Of a stretch of 64,000 bases of DNA, positions 26,460-35,062 are shown in pieces. Position 1 is the first letter of the stretch, and the number at the start of each line of letters is the position of its first letter. A program made the position numbers and the translations under genes. The notes beneath the pieces were generated by a model. It worked only from the letters and a program-made list of their open reading frames with translations. It was not told where the DNA came from and made no database searches. The DNA is from Ruegeria arenilitoris (GTDB taxonomy: Bacteria > Pseudomonadota > Alphaproteobacteria > Rhodobacterales > Rhodobacteraceae), in the NCBI RefSeq assembly GCF_013035315.1, contig NZ_WQHP01000002.1:372001-436000 (forward strand), in the 5' to 3' direction.

Positions 26460-27371
26460 ATGGTAACGCCGCGCCGCCTTTTCCCTTCAATCTCATCTCT
26501 CCGCGCGCTGGAAGCCCTGGACAGGTTGGGCTCGGCGTCTGCGGTTGCTGACGAACTCGCACTGACCCAAAGCGCGGTTAGCCGGCAATTGCAGACACTA
26601 GAAGCGCAGTTGGGCGTCGATCTGATCCGCCGCGATCGTAAACGCCTGTTGCTGACACCCGTCGCACAAGACTACGTGGCCGAGGTCCGTCAAGGATTGA
26701 ACCAGATCGCTCAGGCCTCCTTGAAATTGCACGTGTCACCGCCCGGTGGAACGCTGAATCTTGCAATTCTACCCACATTCGGAATGCGATGGCTTGTACC
26801 CAGACTCCCCGAGTTTGCACGTCTGCACCCGGACATCACGATCAACATGTCCACCCGCCTGCGCCCATTCAGCTTTACGACGGACCTCTTCGATGCGGCA
26901 TTGCATTTTGGAGAGCCGGATTGGCCAGGCACAGACCGGCTGTTGCTGCGAGCCGAGAGCGTTTTGCCTGTATGCGCCCCGTCGTTGCTACCCAAGGGCG
27001 CACCCGAATCTCCGAGCGACCTGCTGAAGCTCCCCCTGTTGCACATTCAAACCCGACCAAGGGCCTGGCAAGAATGGTTTGACCACATGGGAGCCGCCCA
27101 CCCCGAGGCCTTGCCCGGCACAGTTTACGACCAATACACCACAATCAATCAGGCTGCGGTGCATGGCTTGGGGGTCGCGCTGCTGCCCAACTATTTGGTC
27201 GAACAGGACCTAGCGACCGGCAAACTCGTCGCCGCCTTTCCCGATGCGATCGAGATGATGGGAGCCTATTATCTGGTCTGGCCGAAAACCAAGTCGGAAG
27301 ATCCATCTTTACGCAGCTTCCGACATTGGCTGGCCACTCAGGCACAACCCGAAGAGGGCTTGCCTCGCTGA
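26460..27371 (+). CDS. LysR-family transcriptional regulator (GcvA-like)
   Basis: A 303-residue LysR regulator. The N-terminal winged helix is clear (SSLRALEALDRLGSASAVADELALTQSAVSRQLQTLEAQLGVDLIRR, residues 11-57), followed by a type 2 periplasmic-fold effector domain beginning near GTLNLAILPTFGMRWLVPRLPEFARLHPDI. The latter resembles the GcvA/AmpR group. It is convergent with the acyl-CoA synthetase gene. No target can be assigned. Confidence 0.88.
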   Translation: MVTPRRLFPSISSLRALEALDRLGSASAVADELALTQSAVSRQLQTLEAQLGVDLIRRDRKRLLLTPVAQDYVAEVRQGLNQIAQASLKLHVSPPGGTLNLAILPTFGMRWLVPRLPEFARLHPDITINMSTRLRPFSFTTDLFDAALHFGEPDWPGTDRLLLRAESVLPVCAPSLLPKGAPESPSDLLKLPLLHIQTRPRAWQEWFDHMGAAHPEALPGTVYDQYTTINQAAVHGLGVALLPNYLVEQDLATGKLVAAFPDAIEMMGAYYLVWPKTKSEDPSLRSFRHWLATQAQPEEGLPR

Positions 27372-27430
27372 CGCCGCATGTTTCGGGCAACCCTCCAACC
27401 CAGCAAAAGATGACCGGGTCAGAAAACAGA

Positions 27431-28978
27431 TCAGGCTGCGCCGCTTCGGCTCGTGCGACCGCAGATATCTATGATCTCACGCTTTTGGATCTTACCAGTC
27501 GGTCCTTTGGGCAAAGTCTCCCAGATTTCGATCTCTTTAGGAATCTTGAAGTTGGCGATCTTGCCCCGGCAATATTCGCGCAACTCCGCACCGGTCACCA
27601 CCGATCCCGAGCTCAGCGTAACAACCGCATGGATGCGGTCGCCCCATTTCGGGTCAGGAAGGCCTACAACACTGACTTCGTCCACGGCATCATGCTCGGC
27701 CAGGCAATTTTCGACCTCGACCGGGAAGACATTATAGCCACCGGACTTGATGCGGAATTTGGCACGGTCTTTCAGGTGGACAAAGCCTTCGGCGTCAATC
27801 ACCGCGATGTCCCCAGTGTGCAGCCATCCGTCGCGCACAGTTTCGGAATACTCCACGGCCTGGTTCCAATAGCCCGGGATTACATAGGGCGAATGAATCA
27901 ACAATTCGCCCGCTTCTCCTTCGGGCAGATCATTGCCCTCGTCGTCAACCACCCGGACATCCACATAGTACAGCGGCCGCCCGGCGCTTTCGAGACAGTT
28001 GTGGCCGTCTTTCAACGCGCGCTCGTGGTCGGTTGCGGTCAGCATCATGCCCATGCCCATCAGTTCCGTCGTGCCGAACATCTGAAGGAACTCACATCCA
28101 AACGCCTTAAGCGCATCCCGAACCGTCGCCGGAGGGATCGGAGCAGACCCGTAGCCCAACTGACGGATAGACGAACAATTGAATTTCGTGATCAGGCCGG
28201 ATGACAACAGATCATTCAACATTGTCGGGACCAGGACGCATATTGTGGCTTGTTCGCGGTCAATCAACGTCAAAGCTGTCTCAGCATTCCACTCACCAAT
28301 AATCGCGCATTTGGTGCCGTGGAACAGGTTGCGCAGCAAATGCATGATCGGAACACCCGACGCGGGCATGGCATGTAGCCACACATCATCAGGGCCCGCG
28401 CCTTCGGCCAGAGCCACAGCGGCCATCGACTCCATCATCAGTTCGTGCGGATAGATCGCGCCCTTCGGCAGCCCTGTGGAACCCGTCGTGTAGCAAATCA
28501 TCAACTGCTCATGCGGGGTATGAGCAAATGCACCGCGGTCAAGCTCGGCCGAAATCAACGATTCATAATCCAGCTCAAGCTCGTGTGTCCCGATTGCAAT
28601 CAGCTTGGGCTGCCGTTTGCTGAAGGTCAGCGCCTCTTGGGCAATTGCAACTTTCGAGTCCTGAACGACCAGAACGTCCGCTCCGGAGTCATCAATCAAC
28701 TCACCAATTTCACGGGGTGCCAGACGATAATTGAGCCCCACACGGATTGCCCCAGCCTTGGCGCAGGCCCCGATGGTTTCCACCACCTCAATGCAGTCGG
28801 AAAGGATCACACCAACGCGGTCACCTTTGCGAATGCTCAGCCCACGCAATGCATACGCCAATGCATCTGTACGCACGCCCAATTCGCGCCAGCTGCGGCG
28901 GCGTGCCAGTTCCACATATGCATCCAGATCACCAAAACGGTCGGCGTTCCGATCAATAAGCTGGCCAAGGGTTGGCAT
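27431..28978 (-). CDS. AMP-dependent acyl-CoA synthetase
   Basis: A 515-residue ANL-superfamily ligase. The ATP-binding P-loop is MICYTTGSTGLPKG, the central motif MFGTTELMG, the hinge region GWLHTGDIAVIDAEGFVHLKDRAKFRIKSGGYNVFPVEVE, and the catalytic Lys lies in PKGPTGKIQKREI near the C-terminus. It activates a carboxylic acid to its CoA thioester; the substrate is unknown, but the neighbouring coniferyl aldehyde dehydrogenase suggests a phenylpropanoid or related acid. The ATG follows a very strong GGGAGGAGACATCA ribosome site, and a weak AGTGA-N4-TCACT-type site lies 35 nt upstream. Confidence 0.88.
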   Translation of the reverse strand: MPTLGQLIDRNADRFGDLDAYVELARRRSWRELGVRTDALAYALRGLSIRKGDRVGVILSDCIEVVETIGACAKAGAIRVGLNYRLAPREIGELIDDSGADVLVVQDSKVAIAQEALTFSKRQPKLIAIGTHELELDYESLISAELDRGAFAHTPHEQLMICYTTGSTGLPKGAIYPHELMMESMAAVALAEGAGPDDVWLHAMPASGVPIMHLLRNLFHGTKCAIIGEWNAETALTLIDREQATICVLVPTMLNDLLSSGLITKFNCSSIRQLGYGSAPIPPATVRDALKAFGCEFLQMFGTTELMGMGMMLTATDHERALKDGHNCLESAGRPLYYVDVRVVDDEGNDLPEGEAGELLIHSPYVIPGYWNQAVEYSETVRDGWLHTGDIAVIDAEGFVHLKDRAKFRIKSGGYNVFPVEVENCLAEHDAVDEVSVVGLPDPKWGDRIHAVVTLSSGSVVTGAELREYCRGKIANFKIPKEIEIWETLPKGPTGKIQKREIIDICGRTSRSGAA

Positions 28979-29013
28979 TGATGTCTCCTCCCTGGAGGTC
29001 GTTTCCGTTCTTA

Positions 29014-29027
29014 ATTGAACGGTCTTT
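29014..29027. promoter_or_regulatory. Weak AGTGA-N4-TCACT-like site before the acyl-CoA synthetase
   Basis: ATTGAACGGTCTTT matches the clearer site at 29628 (AGTGAACGATCACT) at 10 of 14 positions and is preceded by the same TTA. It lies 35 nt upstream of the ligase start on the minus strand. Taken alone it would not be convincing. Confidence 0.35.
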
Positions 29028-29111
29028 TTTCGATAGATCAGGGTGCAGCAATTTGCAGACGAAGATACTCGTCCAAGCTGCCCTGACGGTTTTAGTCGCC
29101 CGAAAAGGGCG

Positions 29112-29609
29112 TCACGCGTCCAGCGGAGTCAGCTTGTGGAAGCCTTTTCGCCCATAGATCAGCGCGGATTTTTCAGGATTAAGGTGGACTTGCTTGACCA
29201 TACCAAAAAAGACCGCATGGGTCTTAGTGTTTGCCCAATTGTCGACGACGCATTCGAAGGACACAACCGCCTCTTGCAGAACCGGGATACCCAAATCGCC
29301 TGTGGCCCAGGTTCCAGCCGCGTGGAACTGCTGTTCCTTGTCCATTTTTGACGAAAACGCACCCACAACCTCAGTCATGTCATCCGGCACCAGGTTCACC
29401 GCAAACCTGCGACTGTCCATGACATACCCATAAGTCCGCGCCGTTCTGTTGATGCACACAAGCAGCGCTGGCGGATCAGCTGTAAGTGAACAAACCGCCG
29501 TCGCCGCCATACCCGCGCGCGCGCCTTCAAACTCAGAGGTGATGATCGTGGTCGAGGCAGCAAGCAACTGCATGCCGGTCTTGAACCTGTCTTCTGTGGT
29601 CAGGGTCAT
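29112..29609 (-). CDS. Flavin reductase-like domain protein
   Basis: A 165-residue protein of the flavin reductase (HpaC-like) family, with FKTGMQLLAASTTIITSEFEGARAGMAATAVCSLTADPPALLVCINRTART near residues 9-58. Such proteins reduce FMN or FAD with NAD(P)H for a partner monooxygenase. No two-component flavin monooxygenase is present in this window, so the partner is not evident. An AGTGA-N4-TCACT palindrome lies 18 nt before the start, well placed for repression. Confidence 0.85.
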   Translation of the reverse strand: MTLTTEDRFKTGMQLLAASTTIITSEFEGARAGMAATAVCSLTADPPALLVCINRTARTYGYVMDSRRFAVNLVPDDMTEVVGAFSSKMDKEQQFHAAGTWATGDLGIPVLQEAVVSFECVVDNWANTKTHAVFFGMVKQVHLNPEKSALIYGRKGFHKLTPLDA

Positions 29610-29627
29610 ACTGTGCTCTTGCTTATT

Positions 29628-29641
29628 AGTGAACGATCACT
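29628..29641. promoter_or_regulatory. AGTGA-N4-TCACT operator candidate, flavin reductase
   Basis: AGTGA-ACGA-TCACT is a perfect inverted repeat in the gap between the divergent flavin reductase (start 29609) and coniferyl aldehyde dehydrogenase (start 29787) genes. The same arms recur at 36371 and, with one degenerate arm, at 54303. TetR-type regulators commonly bind such sites; the regulator is not identified. Confidence 0.6.
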
Positions 29642-29786
29642 TACCTTCCATATTGCAGAGCGATTGTCAATGCAGACTTCACCGCCAGCGAACACAGGAA
29701 CAAAAAGCCTTCGCTCTTGAAGCCACGAGAACAAAGAAAACAAACCTACCAACAGGAAGGCGTTTTTTGACCGCAGGAGACACAAA

Positions 29787-31226
29787 GTGAACCAGCAAAA
29801 TTCTCAGTCATTCGAGACCCTTTCGGACCTTCTGGCAATGCAAAAGGCCCATCAAGCAACGCATGGCGCGCCAAGCGCGGCCGAGCGAAAGGATCGCCTG
29901 ACTCGTCTGATCGATCTTATGGTGGACAATCAGGATGCCATCGTCGACGCAATCTCGGCGGATTTCGGCAACCGTTCGCGCCACGAGACCCTCGCAGCGG
30001 ACATTGTCGGCACTCTGAAAGAGATCAAGTACGCGCGCAAAAACCTCGATCGCTGGATGCGGCCCGAAAAGGCAAAGCCCGAGTTTCCGCTGGGACTGTT
30101 TGGTGCCCGCGCTCGTATCCAGTATCAACCACTGGGCGTGATCGGGATCGTCAGCCCGTGGAACTTTCCCATCATCCTGTCCGTCGGTCCAATGGCCGAA
30201 GCCATAGCCGCCGGCAACTCGGTAATGATGAAACCGTCAGAGTTCACGCCACGCACCTCCGAGCTGATGAAAACGCTGCTCGAAGCCAAATTCGCGCCAC
30301 ATGAGGTAACCGTCTCGACTGGCGGGGTCGAGGTCGGGCAAGCCTTCACCAGCTTGCCGTTCGACCACCTTCTGTTCACCGGTGCCACCAGCATCGCCCC
30401 TCACATTCTACACGCTACTGCTGACAATATGGTTCCGACGACACTGGAACTGGGGGGGAAGAACCCGGCCATTGTCGCTCCAAGCGCCGACATGGATCTG
30501 GCCGTTACCCGGATCGCGGCAGGCAAGATTTTTAACGCCGGTCAGGTTTGCCTTGCGCCAGATTATGTGTTCGTCCCGCGTGCCAAAATGGAAGATTTTT
30601 CCACCGCATTGGCCAACAAGATCGCGGAGTACTTTCCGACGCTTTCAGGCAATCCGGACGTTACTCATATTGTGACCGACCATCAGTTCGATCGCCTCAA
30701 GGGTTTGGTAGAACAGGCGCGATCCGCCGGCGCGCGTATTGTTGAGGTCAATCCCGCGAACGAAGACTTTTCGACCTCGAACGAGAAAATTCTGCCACCG
30801 ACCCTGGTGATCGATGCGGATCCGGATCTTGAGCTGATGCAGAACGAAATCTTCGGACCGATCCTGGCAATCCTACCCTATGACTCTTTGGACGATGCGA
30901 TTGCCTACGCCAATGCCCGCCAACGCCCACTGGCGGCCTATGTGTTCGCCAAGGACAAGGCCGAGCAGGAAAAAGTCATGGATAACACCATCTCGGGCGG
31001 GGCCACGGTGAATGATATGATCATGCACATGACCCAGATGTCCCTGCCTTTCGGCGGTGTCGGCGCCAGTGGAATGGGGTCGTACCACGGCGAGCACGGT
31101 TTCAAGCGCTTCAGCCATGCGAAGGCGGTCTACAAGCAGATCAACATGGACGGGTTCTTCAAAGCCGTGCGGCCGCCTTATAGCGACAAGTTCTTCAAAA
31201 CGATGGGCCCGTTCCTGAAGAAGTAA
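29787..31226 (+). CDS. calB: Coniferyl aldehyde dehydrogenase
   Basis: A 479-residue NAD(P)-dependent aldehyde dehydrogenase of the coniferyl aldehyde dehydrogenase group. Key features are GIVSPWNFPIILSVGPMAEAIAAGNSVMMKPSE, the catalytic Glu in LELGGKNPAIVAP and the catalytic Cys in FNAGQVCLAPDYVFV. It would oxidise coniferyl aldehyde to ferulate, or a similar aromatic or aliphatic aldehyde to its acid. The GTG start follows GCAGGAGACACAAA. A feruloyl-CoA-synthetase-like gene at 54410 could act downstream. Family assignment is firm; the physiological substrate is inferred. Confidence 0.85.
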   Translation: MNQQNSQSFETLSDLLAMQKAHQATHGAPSAAERKDRLTRLIDLMVDNQDAIVDAISADFGNRSRHETLAADIVGTLKEIKYARKNLDRWMRPEKAKPEFPLGLFGARARIQYQPLGVIGIVSPWNFPIILSVGPMAEAIAAGNSVMMKPSEFTPRTSELMKTLLEAKFAPHEVTVSTGGVEVGQAFTSLPFDHLLFTGATSIAPHILHATADNMVPTTLELGGKNPAIVAPSADMDLAVTRIAAGKIFNAGQVCLAPDYVFVPRAKMEDFSTALANKIAEYFPTLSGNPDVTHIVTDHQFDRLKGLVEQARSAGARIVEVNPANEDFSTSNEKILPPTLVIDADPDLELMQNEIFGPILAILPYDSLDDAIAYANARQRPLAAYVFAKDKAEQEKVMDNTISGGATVNDMIMHMTQMSLPFGGVGASGMGSYHGEHGFKRFSHAKAVYKQINMDGFFKAVRPPYSDKFFKTMGPFLKK

Positions 31227-31232
31227 AACAGT

Positions 31233-31265
31233 AAAAAAGGGAGCTCTTTTGAGCTCCCTTTTTTT
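31233..31265. terminator. Bidirectional rho-independent terminator
   Basis: An A-run, then GGGAGCTC-TTTT-GAGCTCCC, then a T-run forms a near-ideal intrinsic terminator that works in both directions. It separates calB from the convergent ABC transporter operon. Confidence 0.93.
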
Positions 31266-31280
31266 GGGTAGTGCGGCAGC

Positions 31281-31985
31281 TCAGACCTCAAGCCATTCCT
31301 GACGTATGGCTGCGTTTTCCTTAAGCTCTTGAGGCGTGCCCTCGTACACCATGTGGCCGTGACCCATGACATAAACCCGGTTCGTCACCCGAAGGGTAAT
31401 TGTAAGCTTTTGCTCGACCAACAGGATGGATACGCCACGCTCGGCGATCTGCAGCAACAAATCGCCGACCTGTTCGACGATCTTGGGGGCCAGACCCTCG
31501 GTTGGTTCGTCGATCATGATGAAATCCGGATCGCCCATCAGCGCCCGACAGATCGTCAGCATCTGCTTTTCGCCACCTGACGTGACCGAGGCATCCACGT
31601 CTGCGCGATTGCGTAGGTTGGGGAACATCTCGAACATATCCTCCATACACCAACGCCCGTCGCCGTCCTTTTGACCGGGTTTCAGACCCAGCATCAGGTT
31701 CTGCCGCGTCGTAAGACCCGGAAAGATGTCCCGGTTTTCAGGCACATAGCCGATCCCGGATTTGGCAATCTCAAAGCTCTTGCGGCCAGCAATTTCCTTG
31801 CCCCGGAACTGGATCGAGCCATGCGGCGCGACCTCACCCATGATAGCCTTGCAGGTGGTGGATCGACCCACACCGTTGCGACCCAGCAGCGAGACAATCT
31901 CACCTTCGCCTACCTCGAGGTTTACGCCCTGAAGGATGTGGCTTTTGCCATAGTAAGCGTGCAAGTCGGTGACCTGAAGCATCAC
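31281..31985 (-). CDS. livF: LIV-type ABC transporter ATP-binding protein (LivF)
   Basis: A 234-residue LivF-type ATPase. Walker A reads GRNGVGRSTTCKAIMG, in which the usual GKST lysine is Arg (GRST). The signature is VTSGGEKQMLTICRAL and Walker B is FIMIDEPTEGLAP. Loss of the Walker A lysine would normally cripple ATP hydrolysis, which fits the decay of the two permease genes in the same operon. It overlaps livG by 4 nt and ends before the terminator at 31233. Confidence 0.88.
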   Translation of the reverse strand: MMLQVTDLHAYYGKSHILQGVNLEVGEGEIVSLLGRNGVGRSTTCKAIMGEVAPHGSIQFRGKEIAGRKSFEIAKSGIGYVPENRDIFPGLTTRQNLMLGLKPGQKDGDGRWCMEDMFEMFPNLRNRADVDASVTSGGEKQMLTICRALMGDPDFIMIDEPTEGLAPKIVEQVGDLLLQIAERGVSILLVEQKLTITLRVTNRVYVMGHGHMVYEGTPQELKENAAIRQEWLEV

Positions 31986-32746
31986 ACCGCCTCCTCTTCC
32001 AAACTTGCGCCCAAATAGGCTTCTTTCACTATTGCTGATGCCCGCACAACGTCCGGCGTACTGGATTCGATCACTTCGCCGAAAATAAGGACCGAGATCT
32101 TGTCGGCGAGGTCAAAAATCACACCCATGTCGTGTTCGACGATCAACAGCGTCTTATCCTCGGTCACCTTACGGATCAGATCGACGATCAGATCGGTTTC
32201 CGAATGACTCATCCCGGCGCAGGGTTCGTCCAGTAAAATGATATCTGCTCCACCTGCGATCGTGATCCCGATCTCAAGCGCGCGCTGCTCGGCATAGGCC
32301 AACGTACCCGCCAGTTCATTGCGGCGTTGCGTCAGGTTGATCTGCGCCAGGATTTCTTCGGCTTTTTCAGTTACGTCCTGCTGCCGCCCAATCATGTGCC
32401 AGAACGAGTATCGATAACCCATTGTCCATAACAAACCACAGCGAATGTTCTCGAACACGGTCATGTTGGGAAAGATGTTAGTGATCTGGAACGACCGGCT
32501 CAGACCGCGTCGATTGATCTCGAACGGCTTCATACCAGTGACGTCTTCACCATACAGGAACACGCCACCCGAGGTCGGCGCGAAACGTCCGGTGATCAGG
32601 TTGAACAAGGTCGATTTCCCAGCCCCGTTCGGCCCGATGACTGCGTGGCGTTCACCCTTAGCAATCTGCAGGTTCACTCCCTGGATGATCTTGGCCAGGC
32701 CAAAGCTCTTCTCAAGGTTTTTAAGCTCGATGGCGGGAACGCTCAT
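31982..32746 (-). CDS. livG: LIV-type ABC transporter ATP-binding protein (LivG)
   Basis: A 254-residue LivG-type ATPase with an intact Walker A (GPNGAGKSTLFNLITG), the LivG hallmark RRGLSRSFQITNIFPNMTVFENI, and Walker B IILLDEPCAGMS. The signature region reads GTLAYAEQRALEIGI, as usual for LivG proteins, which have a degenerate LSGGQ. The ATG at 32746 overlaps the livM stop as ATGA and is preferred to an upstream start. Confidence 0.88.
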   Translation of the reverse strand: MSVPAIELKNLEKSFGLAKIIQGVNLQIAKGERHAVIGPNGAGKSTLFNLITGRFAPTSGGVFLYGEDVTGMKPFEINRRGLSRSFQITNIFPNMTVFENIRCGLLWTMGYRYSFWHMIGRQQDVTEKAEEILAQINLTQRRNELAGTLAYAEQRALEIGITIAGGADIILLDEPCAGMSHSETDLIVDLIRKVTEDKTLLIVEHDMGVIFDLADKISVLIFGEVIESSTPDVVRASAIVKEAYLGASLEEEAV

Positions 32747-34029
32747 ACCCGGGCCTCCGCGTGGTTCGCATTGTCCCAAGCCGCGCGGATTTCCGGCGGC
32801 ACGCGGGATACAAGGAAGAGTGAGACAGCTGCGATCACTGCTGCCATGACAAGCGCATGGTAGCCGCTGCTGTCAAACGAGATACCATACAACACCATCT
32901 CATGATCACCTCCGTAGCCATGACGTTTGTGGAACAGGATTTCCAGGATGGCGGCCAACGACAGAGTGCTTGTGACCGCCGGGATCGCGACCTTGAGATA
33001 CGGTTTGACCAGAAGGTTCAGTTTGCCCAACGCAAGCGGCCGGCGATGCATGGCGATCAATCCGGCAAAGCCCGACGGAAAGAACATCACGCAGCCCACG
33101 AAAAGGATGCCCAGATAGAGCGCCCAAAGTTCGGTATGCAGACCCAGAACCGTTTGCAACAGGGTGAACACAATGGCTCCGATGATTGGCCCCACAAAGA
33201 AACCAGCCCCTCCGATGAAAGTGACCAGCAGGATCGACCCCGATGTCGCGAGATTCAGGTTTTCTTCGGTCAGGATTTCAAAGTTGATCGCGAATAACGA
33301 TCCGGCGACACCTGCAAAAAAGCCCGAGGCACAGAAGGAAATCCAACGCACATTACGCTGGGAATAGCCCAGAAACTCCGCCCGCTCTTCGTTGTCACGG
33401 ACCGCGTTGGCAATCCGACCAATCGGCGTACGCGAAAACAGTTACATCAGCAGAGTGACCAGCAGCAGCCAAAAGACAGTCAGGTAATAGACTTCTTGTT
33501 GCGACAAGAATTCATAGCCGAAAACCGGCGGCCCCATTGTACGGTCGCCCGAGATCCCCTCTTCGCCGCCAAAGAACACGACAATGATAACGGAACAGGC
33601 TGCGATCAACTCACCGACTCCCAGTGAGATCATTGCGAATACGGTCCCCGCCCGGCGGGTCGAGAAACTGCCGATGATGAAAGCAAACACCAAGCCAAAC
33701 AGTCCGCCGACGATCGGCAGCAGCGGCAGGGGCAGCCACAAGCCGTCCTCGACCATATTCATGACGTGCATGGCGAAGAACCCGCCTAGCCCCATGTAGA
33801 ACGCGTGGCCGAATGACAGCATCCCGCCCTGACCCAGAAGCATATTGTAGCTAAGCGCAAAAACGATGGTGATCGCCATCTGGTTCATGATCGTTAGCGC
33901 CGAACTGGTTTGGAAAACAAACGGCAGGCAGAGCAGAAACAGAACGGCAAACGCCCAGGGCATCGTGTTGGACAGCGACACCAGCCGGGTTGTGCCCGCG
34001 GTCAAAGGTGTCTTGCTTGCAATACTCAT
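32743..34029 (-). pseudogene. livM: LivM-type permease split by an in-frame nonsense codon
   Basis: A 428-codon LivM-family permease frame, open from 34029 to 32743 except for one TAA at 33442-33444. Reading through gives LLVTLLM-stop-LFSRTPIGRIANAVRDNEERAEFLGYS, where most relatives have an aromatic residue at the stop. The stop falls in the middle of the conserved cytoplasmic loop, leaving two fragments of 195 and about 231 residues. Reading frame and both flanks are otherwise intact, so this is a point mutation, not a frameshift. Read error is possible but no homopolymer is involved. Confidence 0.88.
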
Positions 34030-34984
34030 GATTCACGGTTCCCCATAAGACCCTGCGGGCGCAGGACAAGCACGATGATCATCAACAGATATGGCAGGAT
34101 CGGGCCCAATTGCGGCAGTGTCAGCGTCCAAAGATCCTGCAGCGGGTGATCCCAGATGAGCTCGGGTTTGGTAAAGCCGATGGCGGTCAGCACCTGCTCG
34201 GCCGTCACGTCATAAGCGGTTGCGAAGGTCTGCATCCAACCAATGATCAACGAGGCGACAAGCGCGCCCCAAAGCGACCCAAGCCCGCCGATCACAATGG
34301 TCACGAACACGATTGAACCCAATTGCACGGCCATACCAGGGAAAACCCCAAGGACCGGACCCGCGATCACACCGGCCAGACCAGCCATCGCAGTGCCGAC
34401 ACCAAAGACACACATAAAGACCAGCGGGACATTGTGACCAAGGTTCTGAACGGTCTCAGGATAACTGAGCGCCGCTTGGATGGTCATGCCGATGCGGGTC
34501 TTGGTAAGGATGTACAGCAGCGTCAGGAAAATCCCCATGGCTACGGCGATCATGAAAACCTTGTAGGCCGGGAAGGCGTTGCCAGCGATCGAAAACGCCG
34601 CGAAATCAAGCGCTGCGGGTTCTGAGAACGGCAATTGGCTTTTGCCCCCAAAAAAAACTGAATTGTCTCTTCAATCAACAGCGCCAGGCCAAAGGTGAAA
34701 ATCAGTTCGGGAACGTGGCCGTATTTATGGACCCGCCTCAGCCCGTATCGTTCGATCAAGGCTCCGATAAACCCAACGATCAGCGGCGCAATGATCAGGC
34801 CCGCCCAGAATCCTGTGACCAGACTGATCTGATAGGCGAAGTAAGCGCCCAGCATATAAAAACTGGCATGGGCAAAATTCAGAACGCCCATCATGGAAAA
34901 GATCAGTGTCAGACCGCTGCACAGCATGAAAAGCAGCAATCCGGTGACGAACCCATCCATCACGTTCACGAGGAACAGCGCCAT
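34026..34984 (-). pseudogene. livH: LivH-type permease with a frameshift
   Basis: A LivH-family permease in two overlapping frames. The N-terminal part (from 34984) is a good LivH start, LTLIFSMMGVLNFAHASFYMLGAYFAY, and runs to EETIQFF. The C-terminal part resumes one frame over as GKSQLPFSEPAALDFAAF and ends at 34026. The switch falls in a homopolymer block, C5 A8 on the plus strand (34645-34657). A one-base slip there explains it. Its stop region overlaps the livM start by 4 nt. Confidence 0.87.
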
Positions 34985-35015
34985 TGTTGTCTCCCTGCAT
35001 TGATAGAGTGGTGGC

Positions 35016-35049
35016 CTTGCGGGCCATCTGTTGCCAGAAGGCCCGCAAG
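35016..35049 (-). promoter_or_regulatory. Hairpin between the binding-protein and permease genes
   Basis: CTTGCGGGCC and GGCCCGCAAG form a perfect 10-bp stem with a 14-nt loop in the mRNA, just after the binding-protein stop. Such intra-operon hairpins often protect the binding-protein mRNA or attenuate the permease part. An equivalent one is seen at 45080 in the second importer operon. Confidence 0.55.
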
Positions 35050-35062
35050 TTTTGTCAAAGGG

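Noticed and set aside
27326..28204. 292-codon plus-strand frame overlapping the end of lysR and the acyl-CoA synthetase.
   Set aside because: It runs antisense to an unmistakable ANL ligase and has no domain of its own.
32743..34029. Treating the two halves of livM as two separate permease genes.
   Set aside because: They are in one frame, joined by one TAA, and together make one normal-length LivM; the second half has no start region of its own and no membrane-protein N-terminus.
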